Source: Pseudomonas_T sp032052615 | GTDB taxonomy: Bacteria; Pseudomonadota; Gammaproteobacteria; Pseudomonadales; Pseudomonadaceae | NCBI GenBank assembly: GCA_032052615.1 | Contig: DAMBWF010000001.1 | Location: 620,001 to 684,000, forward strand | Direction: 5' to 3' | DNA length: 64,000 nt | Shown here: in pieces, positions 47,421-54,274 of the stretch | Position numbering within the stretch: position 1 is the stretch's first letter | How the letters are laid out: each line of letters starts with the position of its first letter | Translations under genes and position numbers: made by a program | The notes under the pieces: generated by a model | The model's input: only the letters and a program-made list of their open reading frames with translations | Told to the model about the DNA's origin: nothing | The model's database searches: none

Positions 47421-47991
47421 CCGCCAGGTGCAAGGCCACGGGGGCGACGAGGCGCCCGCTGAATCGATAGACCCAGCCGTAACCCAGCCCCGCGCAGGCG
47501 GCCAGCGAGGCGAAGGCCAGCCCAGACGTTCCATGGGCCAGCCCGAACGGCAGGTGGGCCAGCCCGAAGAGCAGGGTCGTGACGAGCAGGGCCGGCCATT
47601 CGCCGAGCCAGCGGGACAAGCCGCTCTGCAATAGCCCCCGGAAGAACAACTCCTCCGCCAGCACCGTCATCCCCAGGTTGAGGGGCAGCCACAGCCAGAA
47701 GGCGTCGTGCCATTTTGGCCGCCACTCCACGAGGCCGAGGCCCAGCGCCAGGGAGGGCACGAGCGCCAGGGTCAGGGCGGCGCCGAACCAGGCCAGGGCC
47801 GGCCGGGTGTACTGGGGCCAGGACCCGCCCAGCCACCAGGCCAGCAAGGTAACCCCCACCAGCAACTTGTCCCAGGACAGGCGCAACGGCAGGGGCGGTG
47901 CGCCGGGGTCGAGGACGAGCGTTTCCAACAGGCGTGGCTGAAAGCCAGGGACCAAGTGAGCGGCAAGGGCGAGGCCGGTCAGCGGTACCAA
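47371..47991 (-). CDS. CPBP-family intramembrane metalloprotease (5' end apparently frameshifted)
   Basis: The open part encodes 206 residues of a CAAX/CPBP (ABI) membrane protease. Motif 1 is EELFFRG (E113, E114, R118), motif 2 is LFGLAHLPFG (H146) and motif 3 is HLAVNSAHF; about six helices are present. The frame begins only with a TTG at 47991 without ribosome site, and the family usually has about 250 residues. A 51-residue hydrophobic frame from an ATG at 48134 supplies the missing N-terminus in another phase. One extra base in the AAA run at 47990-47992 would join them into 254 residues. Either a recent mutation or a sequencing error. Confidence 0.7.
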   Translation of the reverse strand: MVPLTGLALAAHLVPGFQPRLLETLVLDPGAPPLPLRLSWDKLLVGVTLLAWWLGGSWPQYTRPALAWFGAALTLALVPSLALGLGLVEWRPKWHDAFWLWLPLNLGMTVLAEELFFRGLLQSGLSRWLGEWPALLVTTLLFGLAHLPFGLAHGTSGLAFASLAACAGLGYGWVYRFSGRLVAPVALHLAVNSAHFLLLTYPARPV

Positions 47992-48134
47992 AGACGCGTG
48001 GGCATTTGGCGGGCAGACAGCACCCAGGCGGCGAACAGCACGCCGGCGGCCAAGCCCGATGGGGCCAGATCGCCCAGGCCGTAGCCGCAGGCGAGAGCCA
48101 GCAGGGGAAAGAGGACTTGCAAATGGAAGGGCAT
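47979..48134 (-). pseudogene. Detached N-terminal segment of the CPBP protease
   Basis: A 51-codon frame (MPFHLQVLFPLLALACGYGL ...) encoding a membrane helix pair, ending at a TGA inside the downstream protease frame. Its phase differs from that frame by one base. Read across with a single inserted T in the coding-strand TTT run, it gives RLLVPLTGLALAAHLVP in one frame. No clear ribosome site precedes the ATG. Confidence 0.55.
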
Positions 48135-48286
48135 GGGCTGTCGGGGATCGCGGAGCGGGGCGACAGTGTAGTCAGGCGGGGTAACGGCGTCCCGGTGGAC
48201 GGTTGCGGGCGGGGTAGAAGAGCGGCTACCGACCCCGCTTGGCAGCGCCGACGGCCGGCGAGGTCGATGCCGTCGGCTCGTGGGCG

Positions 48287-48637
48287 TCAGGAGCCTCGGT
48301 GCTGCGGATCATGGGAGGCGGCGTGTGGCTTGCTCCGCGCCAGACGCAGCAGGGGTAGCAGGCTGAGCCCCAGCCGCAGCATGCCGAGCACGCCCCGTGG
48401 GCGGCGGCGCTTCAGCATGAGCCCCAGCAGCGAGGCGCCCACGACGCCCCAGGTGGAGGAAGGACCGACAGCCAAGGTGCTGGTAACGCCCCGGGTCGCG
48501 CCCTGCATGCGGCGTAGGGGCTGGGTGAGCAGCAGGGTTTCGTGCTGTAACTGCTGTCGATGCAGTTCCAGGCGCAAGCGTATCACCGCCTTGCGCAGGT
48601 CCCGGCGGGAGGTGAAGCGAGGTTCGGCATGGCTCAT
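48287..48637 (-). CDS. YqjK-like small protein
   Basis: A 116-residue basic protein. A charged N-terminal helix (RRDLRKAVIRLRLELHRQQL) is followed by a hydrophobic C-terminal part (about 70-110) rich in Leu, Gly and Arg. Its position after yqjD-like and yqjE-like genes matches the enteric yqjD-yqjE-yqjK order; the sequence itself is poorly conserved. The ATG overlaps the stop of the yqjE-like gene (ATGA). Function unknown, probably membrane-associated. Confidence 0.65.
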   Translation of the reverse strand: MSHAEPRFTSRRDLRKAVIRLRLELHRQQLQHETLLLTQPLRRMQGATRGVTSTLAVGPSSTWGVVGASLLGLMLKRRRPRGVLGMLRLGLSLLPLLRLARSKPHAASHDPQHRGS

Positions 48638-49026
48638 GGCAGGAGGCGCTCCCGGTCGCGTTTCAGCTCTTCCAGCGTGGCGCTGAAGGGGGTCGATTCG
48701 TCGCGCAACTGGGCCCGCAGACGAAGGCCGCACAGCACCGCCGCCAGGCAGTAGACGATGCACAGGCCGACGATGCCCTGCAGGCGGTAACTGTCCCAGA
48801 CCACGATCATGATCAAGGTCGAAAGGCCCAGCAGCAGCAACAGGGCGAACAGCAGCGCGAGGCCGGCGAACAGCAACAGGTGCAGCGAGCGCTGCTTCTG
48901 TTCTTGCAGCTCGATGCCGAGCAGTTCGAGGTGGCTGTGCAGCAGGCCAAGGGCCGCCGCGCCGAGCCGGCGCGGCGAGGGGCCGGGGTTCACCGGCCGC
49001 CGGCCGGTTTCCATGTCCGGCATCAT
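48634..49026 (-). CDS. Phage-holin-family (DUF1469, YqjE-like) membrane protein
   Basis: A 130-residue protein with two adjacent membrane helices (about 50-75 and 80-105; LLLFAGLALLFALLLLLGLSTL) between amphipathic termini (HSHLELLGIELQEQKQRSL; FSATLEELKRDRERL). This is the DUF1469/YqjE pattern, named holin-like for topology only; there are no phage genes nearby. It starts immediately after the yqjD-like gene (one base between) and overlaps the next by four, so the three form an operon. Confidence 0.82.
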   Translation of the reverse strand: MMPDMETGRRPVNPGPSPRRLGAAALGLLHSHLELLGIELQEQKQRSLHLLLFAGLALLFALLLLLGLSTLIMIVVWDSYRLQGIVGLCIVYCLAAVLCGLRLRAQLRDESTPFSATLEELKRDRERLLP

Positions 49027-49027
49027 G

Positions 49028-49345
49028 TCAGCGCCGCGCGGTCAGGAGACCGAGTACGAAGCCCACGCCGGCGGCGATCCCGACGGCCTGCCAAGGGTTG
49101 CTCAGGACGTATTCCTCGGTGCTCTGGATCGCCTGCTTGCTCCGCTCGCGCACGGTCTCCTCGACGCTGTGCAGGGCCTGACGGGCGCGCTCCAGGTTCT
49201 CGTTCATGCGCATGCGCAATTCGTCGGCGTGCTCGCCCGCGAGGTCGGCGGTGCTTTCCAGCAATCGTTCCGTGTCGCGCACCAGGGTCTGGAACTCGAC
49301 CACCAGTTCGTCTTGCTTGTGCTCGGTTGCGGAGGTGGACGCCAT
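49028..49345 (-). CDS. ElaB/YqjD-family (DUF883) membrane-anchored protein
   Basis: A 105-residue protein with a long helix of heptad character (ELVVEFQTLVRDTERLLES ... ERARQALHSVEETVRERSKQ) and a C-terminal membrane anchor (WQAVGIAAGVGFVLGLL) ending in RR. E. coli relatives bind ribosomes at the membrane in stationary phase or stress. AAGGAG precedes the ATG at 49345. A possible AlgU promoter lies just upstream, fitting stress regulation. It is first of the three-gene yqjDEK-like operon. Confidence 0.87.
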   Translation of the reverse strand: MASTSATEHKQDELVVEFQTLVRDTERLLESTADLAGEHADELRMRMNENLERARQALHSVEETVRERSKQAIQSTEEYVLSNPWQAVGIAAGVGFVLGLLTARR

Positions 49346-49378
49346 GGTGTTTCTCCTTGCGAAGTGGGGACCTGTGGC

Positions 49379-49406
49379 TATGAGTGTCCGCTCATCGGGA
49401 AGGTTC
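49379..49406 (-). promoter_or_regulatory. Possible AlgU (sigma-E type) promoter of the yqjD-like operon
   Basis: On the minus strand GAACCT (5/6 of GAACTT), a 17-base spacer and TCATA, giving a start site about 25 bases before the ATG. It resembles AlgU/RpoE promoters, but the -10 is imperfect. Confidence 0.35.
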
Positions 49407-49594
49407 ACTCCGTTTCGCTTCGCCGCCGGCGGCCAGGCGCCAGAGAACGCGGGCCGCTTCGGCGCCAGGCGCGTCGGGTCGTGCCGGCTCGGAACCCCCG
49501 CTAGCCGCCGTGCCCGGGCGAGCCGCGACGTGTCTTTCCCTGGGCCCGGCGACTGGCTAAGCTCGCCGTTCCTTCGATCACGCGAGTACTTTCC

Positions 49595-51322
49595 ATGGCG
49601 CAACAATGGCCGGCGGCGGACATCGCCCGGCGAATCCTCGACGGGTTCGATGACTACCGGGAGCACTTCCGCGAGATCACCGATGGCGCCCGCGCCCGCT
49701 TCGAGAAAGCCCAGTGGCAGGAAATCCAGCGCGCCGCCGCCGCGCGGATCGCCCTCTACGAGGAAAAGGTGACGGAAGTCGGCCAGCGCCTACGGGTCAC
49801 CTTCCCGGAAGCGGTGCTGCTGGACGTGCACCTGTGGCCCTTGGTGAAGAGCGCCTATATCAACCTGATCGACGTGCGCTTCGACGACGAACTGGCGGAG
49901 ACCTGGTTCAACTCGATCTTCTGCACCCTGTTCAGCCATGACCTGATCAGCGATGGCTGCATGTTCATCCACACCACGCGGCCGTCCCTGCGCGCCCACG
50001 AGCGCATGCCGCAGACCCGCAGTTACCGGCCGGGCGGCGACTTGCGGGCGGCCCTGGGGGCGATCTTCGAGGACTACCGCTTCGGCTGCCCCTACGAGAA
50101 CCTGGACCGAGACCTGTCCCGCCTGGAGACCCAATTGCGGGAGAACCTGCCGGACTGGGTGTGCAAGGACCCGGCGCTGACCGTCGAGCTGTTTTCCTCG
50201 ACCCTCTACCGCAACAAGGGCGCCTACCTGGTGGGGCGCATCTACACCCTGGACGAGCAGTGGCCCCTGGCGATCCCCCTGCTGAACCACGAGGGGCGCG
50301 GCGTGCAGGCGGACGGGCTGATCACCGACGAGGCGGATGTCTCGATCATCTTCTCCTTCACCCGCTCCTACTTCATGGTGGACGTGGCCATCCCGGCGGA
50401 ATTCGTCGCCTTCCTCAAGCGCATCCTGCCCGGCAAGCACGTCGCCGAGCTGTACACCTCCATCGGGTTCTACAAGCATGGCAAATCGGAGTTCTACCGG
50501 GCGCTGATCAACCACCTGGCCAATACCGACGACCGCTTCGTCATGGCGCCGGGGGTGCGCGGCATGGTCATGAGCGTGTTCACGCTGCCCGGCTTCAACA
50601 CCGTGTTCAAGATCATCAAGGATCGCTTCTCGCCCTCGAAGAACGTGGATCACGCCACGGTGATCGAGAAGTACCGATTGGTGAAGCGGGTCGACCGGGT
50701 CGGACGCATGGCCGATACCCAGGAGTTCTCCGATTTCCGCTTTCCCCTGAATAAGTTCGAGCCCGACTGCCTGGCCGAGCTGCTGGAAGTGGCGCCTTCC
50801 ACCGTGGCGGTGGAAGGCGACAAGGTGCTGATCCGCCACTGCTGGACCGAGCGGCGCATGACTCCCCTCAATCTGTACCTGGAGCACGCCACCGACGCCC
50901 AGGTACGGGATGCCCTGGAAGACTACGGCCTGGCCATCAAGCAACTGGCGGCGGCCAACATCTTCCCCGGCGACATGCTGCTGAAAAACTTCGGCGTCAC
51001 CCGCCACGGCCGGGTGGTGTTCTACGACTACGACGAAATCTGCTTCCTCACCGAGGTGAACTTCCGCTACATCCCGCCGCCTCGTTATCCGGAGGACGAG
51101 ATGGCCTCCGAACCCTGGTATTCGGTGGCGCCCCATGACGTCTTTCCCGAAGAGTTCCCGCGCTTCCTGTTCGCCGACGCGGGGCAGCGCAAACTGTTCC
51201 GCGAGTTGCACGGCGAGTTGTACGACGCCGCCTACTGGCAGGGCCTGCAAGCGGCGATCCGCGAGGGCAAGGTGATCGACGTGTTCCCCTACCGACGCAA
51301 GGATCGCCCCGAGGTCCTCTAG
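49595..51322 (+). CDS. aceK: AceK, isocitrate dehydrogenase kinase/phosphatase
   Basis: A 575-residue bifunctional enzyme that phosphorylates and dephosphorylates isocitrate dehydrogenase, steering carbon into the glyoxylate shunt. It has the long regulatory N-terminal domain (about 1-310) and the kinase half with the ATP loop (APGVRGMVMSVFTLP) and FYDYDEICFLTEVNFR carrying the metal-binding Asp. Length is normal. It is not next to aceA or aceB here, as is usual in pseudomonads. The ribosome site is weak; the ATG at 49595 matches the family N-terminus. Confidence 0.96.
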   Translation: MAQQWPAADIARRILDGFDDYREHFREITDGARARFEKAQWQEIQRAAAARIALYEEKVTEVGQRLRVTFPEAVLLDVHLWPLVKSAYINLIDVRFDDELAETWFNSIFCTLFSHDLISDGCMFIHTTRPSLRAHERMPQTRSYRPGGDLRAALGAIFEDYRFGCPYENLDRDLSRLETQLRENLPDWVCKDPALTVELFSSTLYRNKGAYLVGRIYTLDEQWPLAIPLLNHEGRGVQADGLITDEADVSIIFSFTRSYFMVDVAIPAEFVAFLKRILPGKHVAELYTSIGFYKHGKSEFYRALINHLANTDDRFVMAPGVRGMVMSVFTLPGFNTVFKIIKDRFSPSKNVDHATVIEKYRLVKRVDRVGRMADTQEFSDFRFPLNKFEPDCLAELLEVAPSTVAVEGDKVLIRHCWTERRMTPLNLYLEHATDAQVRDALEDYGLAIKQLAAANIFPGDMLLKNFGVTRHGRVVFYDYDEICFLTEVNFRYIPPPRYPEDEMASEPWYSVAPHDVFPEEFPRFLFADAGQRKLFRELHGELYDAAYWQGLQAAIREGKVIDVFPYRRKDRPEVL

Positions 51323-51377
51323 CCCGCGCGGCGATCGCGCCTGGGCGTCGCGTTTCGCTCGCGCCCGGCGCGAAGAT

Positions 51378-52571
51378 TCAGGCGCTTTCGCGCGCCGGGC
51401 GGAGGGTGCTGTCCACCTGGCCCGGCACGGTAGGCTCCGACCGTGGGGTGCCAGCGCGCACCAGCGCCCCTGCCGCGAGGAACGCGACGCCGGCGCCCGC
51501 CAGGGCCAGGCCGAGGCCGCCCGCCAGGCGGCTGCTCAGGGCCGCCAGCAACGGACCGCCCAGTTGCCCGGCGGCGAAGCCCACGGTGAGCAGGCCGATG
51601 CTGCGGCCATGGCCGTCCGGGTCCAAGGCATGGGCGTGGCGCATCGTCAGCACCATGCTCGCCAGGTAGGGCGCGCCGCACAGCAGCACCCCCAGCCCCA
51701 GTCCGGTGGCCCCCGGTAGCAGACAGGCGAGGGCGCCCAGCCCTTGCAGCCAGAGGGTCCAGGTCAGCCAGCGGCGGGTGCCCGCCGGGGTGGGGCGCCC
51801 GAGGCAGGCCAGGACCACTCCGGCGGTGGTCATCAGCCCATACCCGGGCCAGAACAAGTCCGCCAGCCAGGAGCCGTGAAAGCGCGCGCTGGCCAGTTGG
51901 GAGAGAAACGTGGCGGGAATCACGTAGCCCAGGCCCACCAGGGTGTAGGACGCCAGCAGCGCATGAAAGCCGTGGGCCGGCACACCCTTGGCGGTGCCCG
52001 GCGCCGGATGGGGCGAAGGAGCGGGCAGGGCCGGGGCGGCCAGCACGGCCAGGACCAGGCCGGTTCCGCCATAGAGCAGCCATAGGGCCGATGCGCCCTG
52101 GGCACTCAGGTTGCTGAACAGGGCGATCAACCCGGTGAGCAGCATCCCCAGGCCTGGCCCGGCGAACACCAGCCCGCCCAGGCGTACCCGACCGGCCTGG
52201 AGGGCGACCCGCTGGCTGGCGGCGCTGATCAGTACCAGCACCCAGGCGCTGGCCACCCCGGCGGCGAAACGCAAGGCGGCGTGTTGCCAGGGGCCATGGG
52301 CCCAGGCGGAAAGAACGGTCAGCGCCACGCAGCCCCACAGCCCGCCGACCAGCCGCGCCCGCGCCCGGCGCTCACTGCCGGCGCGCAGGGCATCCATGGC
52401 GCCGGCCAGGTAGCCCAGGTAGTTGGCGGCCGCCACCAGGCCGGCGGCGGTCAGGTCGAACTGGCCTTCGGCGAGCAACAGGGGCAACTGGGGCGTCAGG
52501 CTGAAACGGCCGACGCCCATGGCGACGATCAGGGCCAGCAGGCTGGCCAGCAAAGAGGCGAAAGGGGACAT
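51378..52571 (-). CDS. YbfB/YjiJ-family MFS transporter
   Basis: A 397-residue MFS protein with 12 hydrophobic helices and the group signature near the start (AMGVGRFSLTPQLPLLLAEG; AAANYLGYLAGA). GGAG precedes the ATG at 52571; a longer frame from 52601 has no ribosome site. It is divergent from a LysR regulator gene 104 bases away, which probably controls it. Substrate unknown. The N-terminal GRF motif and lack of an antiporter motif C are typical of this group. Confidence 0.82.
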   Translation of the reverse strand: MSPFASLLASLLALIVAMGVGRFSLTPQLPLLLAEGQFDLTAAGLVAAANYLGYLAGAMDALRAGSERRARARLVGGLWGCVALTVLSAWAHGPWQHAALRFAAGVASAWVLVLISAASQRVALQAGRVRLGGLVFAGPGLGMLLTGLIALFSNLSAQGASALWLLYGGTGLVLAVLAAPALPAPSPHPAPGTAKGVPAHGFHALLASYTLVGLGYVIPATFLSQLASARFHGSWLADLFWPGYGLMTTAGVVLACLGRPTPAGTRRWLTWTLWLQGLGALACLLPGATGLGLGVLLCGAPYLASMVLTMRHAHALDPDGHGRSIGLLTVGFAAGQLGGPLLAALSSRLAGGLGLALAGAGVAFLAAGALVRAGTPRSEPTVPGQVDSTLRPARESA

Positions 52572-52617
52572 CGCGGCTCCGGTCGGGAAGGGATGACCCA
52601 CGGTATAAGCTTGCGTT

Positions 52618-52655
52618 GTTCTGCAATACCGAATAATAAAGAACGCCTTGTTCGG
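52618..52655. promoter_or_regulatory. Inverted repeats in the MFS/LysR divergent promoter region
   Basis: Two interleaved inverted repeats, GTTCT-N17-AGAAC (52618-52644) and CCGAA-N17-TTCGG (52629-52655), lie between the divergent genes. They are plausible LysR-type operator sites covering an AT-rich core. Confidence 0.4.
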
Positions 52656-52674
52656 TTTTTCAGAGGGGTGAGCG

Positions 52675-53544
52675 GTGGAGTTCAGTCAATTGCGCATCTT
52701 CCAGGCGGTGGCGGAGGAAGGCTCCATCGCCAAGGCGGCGCTGCGCCTGAACCGTGTTCCGTCCAATCTCTCCACCCGCCTGCGGCAACTGGAGGAGCGG
52801 TTGGGGGTGGCGTTATTCCTCCGGGAGCGGCAGCGCCTGCAACTGTCGCCCGCCGGTAAGGTGCTGCAAGGCTACGCCGAGCGGCTGTTCGCCCTGCAGG
52901 ACGAGGCGGAAGCGGCGCTCAAGGGCGGCGAGCCGGCCGGCACCTTCGTCATCGGCTCCATGTACAGCACCGCGGCGATCCACCTGCCGGCGATGCTCGC
53001 CCGCTACCATCGCCGCTATCCGGCAGTGAACCTGCAGGTCCACACCCTGCCCAGCGGCGAACTGGTGGACGGCTTGCTCGCCGGTCGCCTCGATGCCGCG
53101 CTGCTGGACGGCCCGCAGACCTACGCCGAACTGGAAGGCATCGCCCTGTTCGACGAGGAACTGCTGCTGATCACCGAAGCGGGCCACGCTCCGGTACGTT
53201 CGGCGCGTGACGTGGCCGGTCAGCCGCTGTTCACCTTCCGCCCGCGCTGTTCGTACCGTCGCCGGCTGGAGAGCTGGTTCGCCGCCGAGCGCGCCAGCCT
53301 CGGTCCGGTCATGGAGATCGAGTCCTACCACAGCATGCTGGCCTGTGTGATCGCCGGCGGCGGGGTGGCGCTGATGCCCCGCTCGATGCTCGACAGCCTG
53401 CCGGCCCGGGACGCGGTCTCGGTCCATCCCCTGGCGGAGCCCTTCGGCCGCGCCACCACCTGGTTGATGTGGCGCAAGGGTAGGGTGGGGGCCAACCTGC
53501 GGGCCTGGAGCGACGAGCTACGGGAGCTGCTTCAACTGCCCTGA
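52675..53544 (+). CDS. LysR-family transcriptional regulator
   Basis: A 289-residue LysR regulator. The winged-helix N-terminal domain fills residues 1-60 (MEFSQLRIFQAVAEEGSIAKAALRLNRVPSNLSTRL) and the effector-binding domain follows. The start is GTG at 52675 with AGAGGGG upstream; no suitable ATG is present. Divergent from the YbfB/YjiJ-type MFS gene with inverted repeats between them, so it probably controls that transporter. The effector is unknown. It ends in the remnant of a GlxA-type gene, overlapping it by 13 bases. Confidence 0.9.
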   Translation: MEFSQLRIFQAVAEEGSIAKAALRLNRVPSNLSTRLRQLEERLGVALFLRERQRLQLSPAGKVLQGYAERLFALQDEAEAALKGGEPAGTFVIGSMYSTAAIHLPAMLARYHRRYPAVNLQVHTLPSGELVDGLLAGRLDAALLDGPQTYAELEGIALFDEELLLITEAGHAPVRSARDVAGQPLFTFRPRCSYRRRLESWFAAERASLGPVMEIESYHSMLACVIAGGGVALMPRSMLDSLPARDAVSVHPLAEPFGRATTWLMWRKGRVGANLRAWSDELRELLQLP

Positions 53545-53967
53545 AAGGCCTGCCGGTAGCGCTGGGGTGACCCCCGAAGGCGCGGGCGAAGGGCTGCCGC
53601 GGGGACCCGGCGAGCCGGGCCGGCCAGGGCGGCGATGGCCTCCACCGAGCGGTCGGTGCGCTCCAGCAACCGCCGACTGAGGCCAGACGCTCGGCCAGCA
53701 GCCAGCAGCCTACGGTGCCGCCGGTGAGGCGGCGGAAGCGCCGGGCGAAGGTCCGCTGGCTCATCAGTGCCCGCGCCGCCAGGCTGTCCAGGCTGTGGGG
53801 CTGGTCCAAGCACGCGCGCATCAGGTCAAGCAGCCCGGCCAGGCCGGTCGTCACGGATGTCGGCGGGCAGCGGTTGTTCGAGGGATTGCGCTTGCCCGCC
53901 CTGGCGGTGGGGCGGTACCACCCGGCGCCGCGCCACCCGGTCCGCTGCCTCCGCGCCGCATTCCTGG
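53532..53967 (-). pseudogene. Remnant of a GlxA/AraC-family regulator (frameshifted, 5'-truncated)
   Basis: The C-terminal half of an AraC-family regulator of the GlxA type can be read only by switching frames. First comes GAEAADRVARRRVVPPHRQG with QAQSLEQPLP. In a second frame follow LLDLMRACLDQPHSLDSLAA and MSQRTFARRFRRLTGGTVG. A third frame gives RRLLERTDRSVEAIAALAG, another FARAFGG, and finally SPQRYRQAFQG before the stop at 53532. At least four frame changes are needed and the amidase-like N-terminal domain is missing. It is clearly dead. Confidence 0.75.
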
Positions 53968-53981
53968 CGCGGCGGGTGCCA

Positions 53982-54118
53982 GGCCGCAATCGATCTCCGC
54001 CACCGGCGCGCTGTCCTACGCCAACGCCGCCGGCCGTGCTAGCGCCGAGGACATCCACCGGGTGTTCACCGTGGTCCAGCACACCGGCTTCGCCGCAGTT
54101 TTGGGCACCGACACCTGA
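53982..54118 (+). pseudogene. Probable C-terminal remnant of an isochorismatase-family hydrolase
   Basis: A 44-codon frame (PQSISATGALSYANAAGR, then ASAEDIHRVFTVV and FAAVLGTDT, stop at 54116) has no start or ribosome site. It resembles the last part of cysteine hydrolases of the isochorismatase family, which often lie divergent from GlxA-type regulators. The truncated GlxA remnant abuts it. A deletion removing the 5' halves of both genes would explain the arrangement. The family match is from memory and moderate. Confidence 0.4.
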
Positions 54119-54274
54119 TGCGCACGGGTGGCCCGCGGCGAGCCGACGGTGCGCGCCGGCATCCTCGCCTTCCACCGCCGGGCCCTGGCCAGGGGGCTGA
54201 GGGGCTTTCCGTCGCCGCGCCCGCTGTGGCACCTTCTGTCGCGTTGGCGGCTCGTCCGCTTCATAAGGACAGCC

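Noticed and set aside
48634..49026. Holin-family protein as a sign of prophage
   Set aside because: It sits in a yqjD/yqjE/yqjK-like operon and no lysin, integrase or structural phage gene is nearby.
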